From a bacterium (GTDB taxonomy: Archaea > Thermoproteota > Nitrososphaeria > Nitrososphaerales > CADDZS01), in NCBI GenBank assembly GCA_027310845.1, contig DAIDAB010000117.1, positions 418 to 6,552 of the forward strand: a stretch of DNA of 6,135 nt, read 5' to 3'. Each line of letters opens with the position of its first letter. Position 1 is the first letter of the stretch. A program made the translations under genes and the position numbers. This document shows, piece after piece, positions 1 to 6,135 of the stretch. The notes under the pieces were generated by a model. That model saw only the letters and a list, made by a program, of their open reading frames with translations, was not told where the DNA came from and made no database searches.

Positions 1-204
1 TTTCTTCACCGACAAGAAGGTCATCATCTCTCGATGGTAGCTTTTGATAGTGTCGTCTGTTCTGTATCATTGCGAAGCACCCCTATGCTGCGTCAAGCCA
101 TTTGTAGTCTGAAATTTGACTGATCTACGCCGTGGTTTGAAGAAGTGAGTTCCCTCTTCGAAGTGTTTATTCCCGGAAAATTCGAGTCAATCTTGCTTGT
201 GAAG
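1..204. other. Left-edge region with no supportable gene
   Basis: I see no gene here. On the plus strand, frame 1 is open from the edge to a TGA at 121-123 (about 40 codons), but its translation has no recognisable motif. Frame 2 reads FFTDKKVIISRW before a TAG at 38-40, which faintly recalls a PH-like 'FTDKRVII' strand but is too short to call. An imperfect hairpin lies at 136-162. This may be the tail of an upstream gene, or sequence decaying along with the pseudogene that follows. Confidence 0.4.
136..162 (+). repeat. Imperfect inverted repeat (8-bp stem, 11-nt loop)
   Basis: TTTGAAGA (136-143) pairs with TCTTCGAA (155-162) with one G-T pair across an 11-base loop. It is followed by the mildly T-rich GTGTTTATTC. 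It could be a weak terminator or a chance palindrome just ahead of the YbaK remnant, and there is no independent support for a function. Confidence 0.2.
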
Positions 205-717
205 ATTAACCAACCAAGTTCAGTTGACAGAGTAAGATAGTATGTCGACGAAAGAGAGATTGACGCTCTAATTAGTGTACTTGCTCCAGAGAATACGAGA
301 ACGTCCAGTCTCGCTCCTCGGTCTTAAGGTTGCACTGTCTCAGAAATCGCAGAGACAAATAGGTTTCCTCCAAATAGAGGACATCAACACTCCGCTACTT
401 GTCTTACCATCCGGAGACAAGAGAGTGAACTTTAGGAAGCTTGCAAAACAGCTTGGATTGCCGCATAGACCTTGAGGAAAATATCTACAGAAGAGATGAA
501 GGCAAGTACCGATTATTCGATAGATGGGATACCACCATTCCGACATGAGCTGAAGATCCGAGTCATTATTGACAACTCGCTCTTCAGATTCCATAGAGCT
601 TGGGCAGCTGCCGGTAGCCCAAACGCAGTAATGAGCATCGACGCAGGACTTATCAACGGACTGAAATTGTCTTGCTTTGACGTCCCAGAATCGAAATTGG
701 GACTTGATAAGATTTGA
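205..717 (+). pseudogene. Decayed YbaK/ProX-type aminoacyl-tRNA deacylase
   Basis: This is a remnant of a YbaK-family (prolyl-tRNA editing type) deacylase, a small cytosolic domain that hydrolyses mischarged aminoacyl-tRNA. Frame 1 gives SSVDRVR-stop-YVDEREIDALI, then LAPENTRTSSLAPRS-stop-GCTVSEIAET. Frame 2 continues with IGFLQIEDINTPLLVLPSGD and KRVNFRKLAKQLG. Frame 1 resumes with LRKISTEE, DGIPPFRHE, VIIDNSLFRF and AAAGSPNAV, ending at TGA 715-717. These match the family's order of motifs, and the rebuilt length of about 170 residues fits the usual 150-170. Lesions: ATT at 205 where a start codon is expected; TAG 238-240; TAA 325-327 where Leu is expected; one extra base near 356-360 (an A run); one missing base near 467-472. 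The family lysine is Glu (IAET for IAKT), and glycines of the GGxPPxGH motif are Asp and Arg. It ends 20 bases from the stop of the convergent hydroxylase gene. The family call and pseudogene status are strong; the exact 5' end is inferred. Confidence 0.86.
682..703 (+). repeat. Perfect 6-bp inverted repeat in pseudogene tail
   Basis: GTCCCA (682-687) and TGGGAC (698-703) are perfect inverted copies around a 10-base loop, between two convergent coding units. No T-run follows on the plus strand, so a terminator role is weak. It may simply be chance within the remnant. Confidence 0.2.
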
Positions 718-737
718 ATCCTTGATTCGCTGGTTGA

Positions 738-3041
738 CTAACCATTACGTCTTAGCACTGCGATCACGGACTCCATCGTCGCTGGGGCTCTGTTGATATC
801 CGGTCCTTTCCGAAGCCTGGAAAGCGCATCATTCAGTGCGTTGAACACTGCTGGATAAGCCGCAATAGTGCCACTCTCTCCGACGCCTTTGGCGCCATTA
901 AGCGTGATCTCCGACGGCGTCTCAACATGAAAGACATCGACGTCTGGACTCTCAAGCGAAGTTGGAATAGTATAGTCGAGAAAGTTAGTGCTGAGCAAAT
1001 GTCCTTCGTTGTCGTATTTCATTTCCTCGAGGAGCGCGCCACCTATTCCGTGAATCACGCCTCCGTGAATTTGACCGTCTACTATTGTCTCGTTTATCGG
1101 CCGGCCACAGTCATCAACTGCGATGTACTTGTGGATTTTGATTTTCCCCGTTTCGACGTCAAGTTTTACAGCGCATAGGTGAGCGCCGCTTGCGAAGGTT
1201 GGTGCATTCATTTTGAACTCCGAGCTGGCAGAGAGTTCGTTCAGCTCGAGCTTTTCCATAAGTTCTTGCAATGGAATTAGAACAGTGTCTTGCTTCAAAC
1301 GTTCCACTATTGCGTTGTTCTTGATATCGAGGTTCCCAGACTCTGTTCCAAGAACTTTCGCTGCTCTTGCAAGAAGATCAGATTTGAGCGTGCGCGATGC
1401 CTCAACGACTGAACTTCCTCCCGTTGCTGCTGATCTACTCCCAAATGTTCCAATGCCTACAGGAATGAGTGAAGTATCTCCCCATACCACAACTACCCTT
1501 TCAAGTGGAACGCCTAATTCCTCTGAGCATAGTTGTGCAAGCGTGGTTTCAAGCCCCTGACCGTGCGGCGAGGACCCAGTGTAGACGGCCACCATCCCTG
1601 ATTCGTCAATTACCACTCTGGCAGTCTCCGTAAGCTGAGAACCAGTGTCCTCTACGATAAGACAGGTCCCGACGCCTGCCACAATGTTTTTCTCATGTGC
1701 ATTTGGATTGAATTTTTGATTGACTTCGTTTCGCCATTCAAGCAGATCTGGGTACCCCGATGATTTCTCAAGAACATCCAAGAGAAGCGGGAAGTTCGCC
1801 CCGTCATACACAAAGCCCGCGCCGTTGTCGTATGGGAACTCATTGGGCAAAATTGCGTTGCGCCGGCGGAACTCTATTGGGTCGATTCCTATTTTTCTTG
1901 CCATGATGTCGACGAGCCGCTCGATGAAAAAGCTCGCTTCAGGCCTTCCTGCTCCCCTCACCGGACCGAGCGGCCCTTTGTTTGTGACATAAACAGTCGC
2001 ATTCAAGTCAAGGTTAGGGATCTTGTAGGAGCCAGGAATTAACCTCAATGTCAGACCTGCGGAGACGCTGAATGTTCCTGAGACCCCTGCATCCGATTCT
2101 AAATTTGCTTTGAGAGCGATTATCTTGCCATTCGTGTCACAGGCGAGAACAACCTCGCATTGCTGATCCCTACCCGAAGCGCTCTCAACCAAATCTTCTG
2201 TTCTCGTCGATGTCCACTTGACGGGACGGCCTGTTATTCTTGATAGTATGCACGCAATTGCATATTCGGGATAGGACTGCGCTCCTTTCGTTCCAAAACC
2301 TCCTCCAACGTCCATTACCCTCACGCGAAACTTTTCTTTCGGAAGCTGAAGCTCGGATGCGAGATAACTATGCAGGCGCTGAGCGGACTGCATTGTGGCG
2401 TGCACATCGTACACATTCTTTTCGGCATCATAAGACGCCAGGATCGCGCGAGGCTCTATTGGAGTTCCCGCCTGCCTTGCAATGCCAATCGTGGCTTTTA
2501 CAACATAAGGCGCAGATTTTATGGCCTCTTCCACATTTCCTTTTTTCCCTATCTGAGTCATGATAATGTTGTCGGGCAAATCCTCGTACAGAGTTGCCTT
2601 TCGGCTCTTCGCATCCTCAATAGTATTTACGACTGGAAGTTCTTCATATTCCACCTTGACTTCGTCTATCAAATCTTCGAGAGAATACTTGCTTCTGACT
2701 AGAATCGCTGCTACGGCCTCTCCTGCATATCTCACCTTTCCAACGGCGAGGTGATATCTCTGCGCAGGCTTTTGCATTGGGAGCTGGCTAAGCGGGCGTA
2801 CTCCTTCTTTCAAAAGATCTTCCCCCGTAAGCGAAGCGACGAATTCAGCGGAAGAGCTTACATTTGAGAAGTCAATCTGCTTGATTTTCGCGTGTGCGTA
2901 TGGGCTGCGGACAATTCCAAGATAGGCTTGGTCTTGCAGATTCAGGTCGTCGACAAACCTGCCCCGGCCAGTGATCAGTCTAATGTCCTCTACTCTTCCC
3001 TTTGGTTCCTTTAAAGTCGAAATAGAAGGAATGTGTGTCAT
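738..3041 (-). CDS. Molybdopterin hydroxylase large subunit (CoxL/CutA/xanthine dehydrogenase family)
   Basis: This is the molybdenum-cofactor catalytic subunit of an aldehyde, xanthine or CO-dehydrogenase-type hydroxylase, 767 residues and full length for the family. The aldehyde oxidase a/b hammerhead domain starts near RVEDIRLITGRGRFVDD (residues 16-32) and includes GKVRYAGEAVAAILV (101-115). The cofactor-binding domains follow: GGGFGTKG (246-253), active-site loop GPVRGAGRPEA (359-369), SPHGQGLETTLAQ (491-503), GTFGSRSAATGG (531-542), and GVGESG (719-724) with the catalytic Glu at 722. The loop lacks the Cys of form I CO dehydrogenase (AYRCSFR), so true CO oxidation is unlikely. An archaeal aldehyde or glyceraldehyde oxidoreductase is one possibility, and the substrate cannot be read from sequence. 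ATG 3041 is chosen because it sits 15 codons before the first conserved motif; the longer frame from TTG 3140 adds 33 residues unlike the family. It should work with FAD and 2Fe-2S subunits, but neither is in the window. It reads as monocistronic. Confidence 0.93.
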   Translation of the reverse strand: MTHIPSISTLKEPKGRVEDIRLITGRGRFVDDLNLQDQAYLGIVRSPYAHAKIKQIDFSNVSSSAEFVASLTGEDLLKEGVRPLSQLPMQKPAQRYHLAVGKVRYAGEAVAAILVRSKYSLEDLIDEVKVEYEELPVVNTIEDAKSRKATLYEDLPDNIIMTQIGKKGNVEEAIKSAPYVVKATIGIARQAGTPIEPRAILASYDAEKNVYDVHATMQSAQRLHSYLASELQLPKEKFRVRVMDVGGGFGTKGAQSYPEYAIACILSRITGRPVKWTSTRTEDLVESASGRDQQCEVVLACDTNGKIIALKANLESDAGVSGTFSVSAGLTLRLIPGSYKIPNLDLNATVYVTNKGPLGPVRGAGRPEASFFIERLVDIMARKIGIDPIEFRRRNAILPNEFPYDNGAGFVYDGANFPLLLDVLEKSSGYPDLLEWRNEVNQKFNPNAHEKNIVAGVGTCLIVEDTGSQLTETARVVIDESGMVAVYTGSSPHGQGLETTLAQLCSEELGVPLERVVVVWGDTSLIPVGIGTFGSRSAATGGSSVVEASRTLKSDLLARAAKVLGTESGNLDIKNNAIVERLKQDTVLIPLQELMEKLELNELSASSEFKMNAPTFASGAHLCAVKLDVETGKIKIHKYIAVDDCGRPINETIVDGQIHGGVIHGIGGALLEEMKYDNEGHLLSTNFLDYTIPTSLESPDVDVFHVETPSEITLNGAKGVGESGTIAAYPAVFNALNDALSRLRKGPDINRAPATMESVIAVLRRNG

Positions 3042-3070
3042 CGAAATCAATCCAGTGTTTTCCAGCTTGG

Positions 3071-3079
3071 GATAAAATG
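3071..3079 (-). promoter_or_regulatory. Candidate TATA box for the hydroxylase gene
   Basis: On the minus strand, the reverse complement reads CATTTTATC, an AT-rich archaeal TATA-like element centred about 34 bases before ATG 3041. Initiation about 26 bases downstream would leave a leader of roughly 8 bases. This agrees with choosing ATG 3041 over the upstream TTG, but it is a single short match. Confidence 0.3.
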
Positions 3080-3204
3080 CATGTCGCCATGAAATACTGA
3101 GCGGTTGCAGATGGATCTGGCCACGAGAATCATGGATCAAAAAAGATTGATTTGGAAAGCTAATCTATGCCGGAGAAAGACACTGTCCAAGCGGGATTGC
3201 TGAA

Positions 3205-3723
3205 TTGACTGACATAGTTCTTGGCATTCTTCTCACATTTCATATTGGCGCGGTTGTCGGATGGTTGGGATCTTCCATTGTGTATGCAAGGGTCGTGGGG
3301 CCGGCTCTAGAATCAATGAAACCAGAAACTAGGATAGATTTTCTTCTAGACATGTTGCCGAGATTCTCAAAATTTGCCTTGATAAGCGCGCTCACGACAA
3401 TAGGAGCAGGCATCGTTCTGCTGGGTTGGGTTTCTGGGGTTGACACTTCGCTCCTCCCTACTGGCATCGGATTCCTGCTCCTTCTCTCGGGGGCAGTTCT
3501 AGCCTTTGTGGGGTTGCTCATAGGAATGACACTAGTGACATCCTCCACGAACAAGCTTCTGAAGCTTCTTCAAAGGACGAAGGCCAATGCGCAGGAAGCT
3601 ACGAGTCCTGAGGTGAATGCGATGATGCTCGAAGCTCAAAGAAACATTCGAACGGGCGCAAACGCTTTGTCGGCAATACTTCCTGTCGTAATGGCGTTGA
3701 TGATATTGAGCCTGTACGCCTGA
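3205..3723 (+). CDS. Four-helix membrane protein, CopD/DUF2269-like
   Basis: This 172-residue integral membrane protein has four predicted helices: about 3-26, 57-77, 85-111 and 150-171. A soluble stretch of about 38 residues, rich in Lys, Gln and Glu, lies before the last helix. Helix 1 has the H-x6-W-x-G pattern (His13, Trp20, Gly22) followed by VVGP, which recalls the start of CopD-, DUF2269- and DUF4149-type proteins, where such histidines can bind copper or haem. No further metal ligands are evident, so the function is unknown. The start is TTG 3205: the next in-frame Met is at residue 38, after helix 1, and the upstream frame closes at TGA 3148-3150 with no ATG. A weak GGGA (3193-3196) lies 8 bases upstream. 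It is divergent from the hydroxylase gene with 163 bases between starts, so they may share control, but no biochemical link can be shown. Confidence 0.8.
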   Translation: MTDIVLGILLTFHIGAVVGWLGSSIVYARVVGPALESMKPETRIDFLLDMLPRFSKFALISALTTIGAGIVLLGWVSGVDTSLLPTGIGFLLLLSGAVLAFVGLLIGMTLVTSSTNKLLKLLQRTKANAQEATSPEVNAMMLEAQRNIRTGANALSAILPVVMALMILSLYA

Positions 3724-3877
3724 ATTCAATTCCTCGTATTGCATCCTCTCCGTAACAGTGCGAGCGGAACCAGCAGAAAGTGGAGCTAGTGTTTTGTATT
3801 ACGCGCGTTCAATATCATTAGTTTCTTTGTGGATGCTTGTTCCTTAAGCAGGATCACCATGTACTCTAGTGTGAAAA

Positions 3878-3891
3878 GGGGGGAGGGGGGG
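3878..3891 (+). repeat. G-rich tract G6-A-G7
   Basis: Fourteen bases read six G, one A, seven G in otherwise moderate-GC intergenic DNA. Two long runs could form a two-tetrad intramolecular or an intermolecular quadruplex, or slip in replication. It lies 155 bases past the end of the membrane-protein gene. The base pattern is direct observation; any role is speculation. Confidence 0.6.
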
Positions 3892-4050
3892 TTCGACCAT
3901 GAAATGGAGAAAAGTCCAAAGCCATTGCTTTCACTTCTACTTATGACGTTCCCCTTTTTCAGAAGCTGAAATAAGGGCTGGATCAGGGCGTTCATTCTAG
4001 AAAGCATCAAAATTTCGGGCAAAGTACGCGTTCTTCACAAATCCTGAATT

Positions 4051-4066
4051 TTGCTCAAAAGAGCAA
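4051..4066. repeat. Perfect hairpin TTGCTC-AAAA-GAGCAA
   Basis: A 6-base perfect inverted repeat surrounds an AAAA loop. It lies between the membrane-protein gene and the convergent secreted-protein gene. Neither side carries a strong T-run, so it is at best a weak bidirectional stop or RNA-processing stem. Confidence 0.3.
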
Positions 4067-4100
4067 GCTAGCCTGGTTCATCTGTTGAAATCAAATAGGA

Positions 4101-4238
4101 ATGAATCCTAAGGGCCGCCATGTGTGGAAGGAGCGAGTTGCCTACAAATATGCTGCAGAAATCGAACAGCGTTTGATCGCAAAACTTAACGCGTACTCTG
4201 TCATTCGCGAGATCCGTCAACCTGGTGGAATGATCTGA
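4101..4238 (+). CDS. Doubtful 45-aa basic small ORF
   Basis: A 45-codon frame starts at ATG 4101, directly after a GGA, and ends at TGA 4236-4238. It encodes a charged, Lys/Arg-rich and largely helix-favouring peptide (for example KERVAYKYAAEIEQRLIAKL). Its last 22 bases overlap the 3' end of the convergent secreted-protein gene. The frame has a stop (TGA 4086-4088) just upstream, so it cannot extend without a frameshift. I recognise no family. It could be a real small protein, the surviving piece of a decayed gene, or chance. No TATA-like box or well-spaced Shine-Dalgarno is visible, which lowers confidence. Confidence 0.3.
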   Translation: MNPKGRHVWKERVAYKYAAEIEQRLIAKLNAYSVIREIRQPGGMI

Positions 4239-5269
4239 ACTGGTTGAATGTATGAAAATTCCATACCGTTCTCAAAGGTTCCCGCTATGATGAGGTGATA
4301 ACTTTGACTACTATCGAATCCACCGCCGATCAGAGTCTGTATGTCTTTGACGCTCTGACCTGGCAGCAGTGGATTCGATGCGCTCACAGAAAATATGAAC
4401 GAATATGAGATCGCGAGAGAGAGCTGCGATTCAAGCCGGAGACTTGTGTTAAGAGAAATGATTGGCATTTCGGCTACATTCATCAGTGTGATGCCAATCA
4501 CTGGGCCTGCCGGATTGTAGGGCGAAATGGGGCCTGTGACCGAAACGACCTTCACATTCGTTACCGCAAAGTGCAACAGCACTATCTGCCCCCACTCGTC
4601 TGCTCCAACCACAGTGTATATTCCTGGATTCAGGATATTGTCAATTGCTCCTTTTCCAAATTGGTCTCCCCCACTCCAGCTTCCGTTGAGCTGGATTGTG
4701 CCTGTCATAGGAATTAGGCAGCCTGGTGAGCCTGGGCCAGTACAGAGGTTAGAATAGTTCACGAGATTTCCTGACGGCTGGAAAACATAAGAATCGATAT
4801 GGAATATTTCAGGGCAACTGTAAGTCCCAGGATGTATGAAGTGAACCATTTGAGCTTCGGAAATGCTAGTAACATTCGCAAGTGTGTAATAACCTTCAAA
4901 GATTCCGATCCCTACAGGGTAATTTTCCGAACAAGCTCCGAGCGAAAGGTATTGAATTGGCCAGCTATTTGAGGCGGACACGTTGTTCGTTGTCTTCATG
5001 GAGTTGCTCTCAGAGATGGTTAGCGAAATCCACTGGCCTGGGAGAATCGACGTGGCGTTCAAAGTGAGCGATGTTTCCAGTCCAGTTGAGGTGCTGACCT
5101 GCGCGGCCGTAGGGTTGAATGTTGTTGAATCAATTGCAAGGTAAAATGGCTGATCGTAGTTGCTGAGAGAATTTCCTAGGGCGACAAACAAGTAAACACC
5201 AAAGATTGAAGTTATGATGATTATTGTAATGAAACCATAGACCATGTTCTTGTTCCATCTGCTAGACAT
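4217..5269 (-). CDS. Membrane-anchored extracellular Ig-like protein, archaeal
   Basis: This 350-residue protein has a short basic N-terminus, one hydrophobic helix (about 10-31) and a long extracellular part rich in Ser, Thr, Asn and Gly. No signal-peptidase site stands out, so the helix probably stays as an anchor. Six N-glycosylation sequons are visible (Asn 71, 96, 132, 171, 195, 274), and four cysteines (113, 152, 176, 184) could form two disulfides. The core YTVVGADEWGQIVLLHF (218-234) closes a beta-rich domain and resembles a recurrent motif of hypothetical secreted proteins in Nitrososphaerota and Bathyarchaeia; that is recalled, not searched. The C-terminal part (about 240-350) ends in a CARDB- or Ig-like pattern with LLPGQSVKDIQTLIGGGF. 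The function is unknown; a cell-surface or adhesion role is inferred. ATG 5269 is supported by GGAG 8 bases upstream and a TATA-like box. It has its own promoter, downstream of the flippase gene on the same strand. Confidence 0.87.
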   Translation of the reverse strand: MSSRWNKNMVYGFITIIIITSIFGVYLFVALGNSLSNYDQPFYLAIDSTTFNPTAAQVSTSTGLETSLTLNATSILPGQWISLTISESNSMKTTNNVSASNSWPIQYLSLGACSENYPVGIGIFEGYYTLANVTSISEAQMVHFIHPGTYSCPEIFHIDSYVFQPSGNLVNYSNLCTGPGSPGCLIPMTGTIQLNGSWSGGDQFGKGAIDNILNPGIYTVVGADEWGQIVLLHFAVTNVKVVSVTGPISPYNPAGPVIGITLMNVAEMPIISLNTSLRLESQLSLAISYSFIFSVSASNPLLPGQSVKDIQTLIGGGFDSSQSYHLIIAGTFENGMEFSYIQPVQIIPPG

Positions 5270-5277
5270 AGCGCAAA

Positions 5278-5281
5278 CTCC
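5278..5281 (-). promoter_or_regulatory. Shine-Dalgarno GGAG of the secreted-protein gene
   Basis: On the minus strand GGAG lies 8 bases before ATG 5269, normal spacing. It fixes the start of the 350-residue protein. Confidence 0.55.
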
Positions 5282-5290
5282 ATCCAGTGA

Positions 5291-5310
5291 GCCTATATTT
5301 GAAGCCTATA
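5291..5310 (-). promoter_or_regulatory. TATA-like promoter with a doubled TATAGGC
   Basis: The minus strand reads TATAGGC-TTCAAA-TATAGGC, a perfect 7-base direct repeat with a 13-base period. The proximal copy forms AAATATAG (5293-5300), about 24-31 bases before ATG 5269. Initiation there would give an almost leaderless mRNA, downstream of the Shine-Dalgarno. Initiation from the distal copy (5304-5310) would give a leader of about 12-14 bases that keeps GGAG. Archaeal core promoter identity is likely; use of both copies is inference. Confidence 0.5.
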
Positions 5311-5528
5311 ACGAACAGGTGAGAGATTGTCCGCCGACTATGTTTTGAATCCTGTAGTTGGATTGTCCCTTCTATTCTGTTGTAAACAGACAGGAAAGGA
5401 ACTAGGACTAATCAACTTTCAGAGAGTGATGCATTTCATGACAAGGGCATTGACGAACTCAGGATCCATTTGCCTTCAAGCGAATTAGGAGGTTATTAGG
5501 AAGAATATCTACGATTTTCCGCGTTGTC

Positions 5529-6135
5529 CTAAAGTAGGAATCGCATCAATCTACTAAGCTCAGAAGGCAGAAAATGTTCCAAGTACCGCTTGTCCTCTTC
5601 AGTCAGCAGTCCAAAGCCGCGTACGCACAAGAGAAGAATTCCTCCTCCAATAAGGAAGTAAGGGATCAACGTTGTAGTTCTATCTGATACGAAGGTGGAC
5701 AATGAAAACAACACGGCAAGCATGATGAATGACATAAGGAATACCTTGACATAGAACCCAATGTCAGCTACGCCTACAAGATAGTTCTTTGTCAAGTATA
5801 CAGCCATAAGGAAACCTGCAATATCAACTAGGATTCTGCTCGTCGTAGCTCCCAACAAACCAAAACCGGGAACCAATGACAAAGACAGCGTCAGATCCAG
5901 CACCACAGTTACGATCCCTATCAACATGACTTGAGTTGTTTTCCCAGTCGAAAGAAGCAGTGAAGTAGGTATTCCCTGCATTGCAATAAAAAGAAAGAAA
6001 CAAGCCATCAACTGCAGCGAAAGATTGGCCGCAAGATAACTTGATCCTCCTCCAGAAAACAGATTGATAAATTGCTTAGAGAGCGCAGCAACAGCAAAGG
6101 ACACGGGGACTAGGGCGAGCACAGCGTACCTGAAT
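5529..6135 (-). CDS. Wzx-like polysaccharide/oligosaccharide flippase, C-terminal part
   Basis: This is the C-terminal portion of a polytopic transporter of the MATE/MOP superfamily, the type that flips lipid-linked oligosaccharides across the cell membrane for surface glycans or N-glycosylation. The frame stays open to the right edge (FRYA precedes the GTG at 6122), so the true start is outside; the visible 200 or so residues are a bit under half of a usual 450-500. Counting from GTG 6122, hydrophobic segments lie near 1-18, 31-55, 65-86, 92-112, 124-145 and 150-170. Typical features include the loop 'SGGGSSYLAAN' (23-33) after a helix, TGK (59-61), GLLGAT (88-93), and the end LLTEEDKRYLEHFLP (172-186), a common terminal pattern in this family. 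Neighbouring surface-glycan genes would be expected upstream, beyond the window. The substrate is unknown. Confidence 0.87.
   Translation of the reverse strand, partial: FRYAVLALVPVSFAVAALSKQFINLFSGGGSSYLAANLSLQLMACFFLFIAMQGIPTSLLLSTGKTTQVMLIGIVTVVLDLTLSLSLVPGFGLLGATTSRILVDIAGFLMAVYLTKNYLVGVADIGFYVKVFLMSFIMLAVLFSLSTFVSDRTTTLIPYFLIGGGILLLCVRGFGLLTEEDKRYLEHFLPSELSRLMRFLL

Larger units (their letters stand above)
3724..4100. other. Intergenic region without a supportable gene
   Basis: These 377 bases hold no convincing gene on either strand. A 78-codon frame on the minus strand (3786-4022) and a 36-codon frame on the plus strand (3859-3969) have no recognisable motifs, and the latter runs through the G tract. 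Notable elements are the G6-A-G7 tract at 3878-3891 and a small perfect hairpin at 4051-4066. No clear terminator T-run follows the membrane-protein gene. Confidence 0.55.

Noticed and set aside
2..40. Frame 2 peptide FFTDKKVIISRW as the end of a PH-like protein
   Set aside because: Only 12 residues before a stop at the window edge; the resemblance to 'FTDKRVII' is too short and the other frames do not continue it.
716..728. GAATC-CTT-GATTC mini-hairpin between convergent genes
   Set aside because: A 5-base stem with a 3-base loop and no T-run; expected by chance and too weak for a terminator.
927..2754. Several plus-strand frames of 64-115 codons inside the hydroxylase gene
   Set aside because: They are antisense to a well-supported conserved coding region, have low-complexity Ser/Arg-rich translations and no motifs.
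738..3041. Form I CO dehydrogenase large subunit
   Set aside because: The active-site loop reads PVRGAGR and lacks the AYxCSFR cysteine signature needed for that call.
3042..3140. Extended N-terminus of the hydroxylase from TTG 3140
   Set aside because: The 33 extra residues do not resemble the family, the start is a TTG without a good ribosome site, and ATG 3041 sits at the expected distance from the first motif.
3240..3744. Minus-strand frames antisense to the membrane-protein gene
   Set aside because: The plus-strand frame has clear hydrophobic periodicity and four helices; the antisense frames are shadows without motifs.
3859..3969. A 36-codon plus-strand ORF through the G tract
   Set aside because: Its Lys/Gly-rich start is created by the G tract and no ribosome site precedes it. 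The upstream GGATCACC matches the 16S 3' end itself, not its complement.
3786..4022. A 78-codon minus-strand ORF
   Set aside because: No recognisable domain, no plausible promoter or Shine-Dalgarno, and low-complexity hydrophobic and Lys stretches.
5487..5493. Strong Shine-Dalgarno-like AGGAGGT on the plus strand
   Set aside because: No ATG, GTG or TTG with a sustained open frame follows at usable spacing, and the region runs into the end of the minus-strand flippase gene.

Overview
The window looks like archaeal chromosomal DNA of moderate GC, most likely from the Nitrososphaerota/Bathyarchaeia-type lineages. The lineage call is an inference. It rests on an Ig-like secreted protein with one N-terminal anchor and a 'TVVGADEWGQ...LHF' core (recalled as common in those archaea), on AT-rich TATA-like boxes close to start codons, and on a stand-alone molybdopterin hydroxylase large subunit of the kind archaea carry. 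No rRNA, tRNA, insertion sequence, CRISPR array or clear mobile element was seen.

Layout. Positions 1-204 hold no supportable gene. Positions 205-717 (+) hold a decayed YbaK-type aminoacyl-tRNA deacylase gene. It can be followed along its whole length only by joining frames: the start codon is lost, there are two in-frame stops, two compensating frameshifts, and the family's key lysine and two glycines are changed. Positions 738-3041 (-) hold an intact 767-residue xanthine dehydrogenase/aldehyde oxidase/CoxL-type molybdopterin subunit, tail to tail with the pseudogene. Divergent from it, at 3205-3723 (+), is a four-helix membrane protein of the CopD/DUF2269-like type. A 377-base gap follows with an odd G6-A-G7 tract, and then a doubtful 45-codon ORF (4101-4238, +) whose 3' end overlaps the next gene antisense. 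Positions 4217-5269 (-) encode an extracellular, probably N-glycosylated, membrane-anchored protein with a convincing promoter and Shine-Dalgarno region. Positions 5529-6135 (-) are the C-terminal part of a Wzx-like polysaccharide flippase that runs off the right edge.

How the genes relate. Nothing here reads as one operon. The hydroxylase subunit has no FAD or 2Fe-2S partner in the window and appears monocistronic, so its partners must lie elsewhere or be absent. The flippase and the glycosylatable surface protein lie in the same direction and both concern the cell surface, but a 259-base gap with its own promoter separates them. The most informative new observation is the reconstruction of the YbaK pseudogene. 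I do not see a convincing undescribed multi-gene system.
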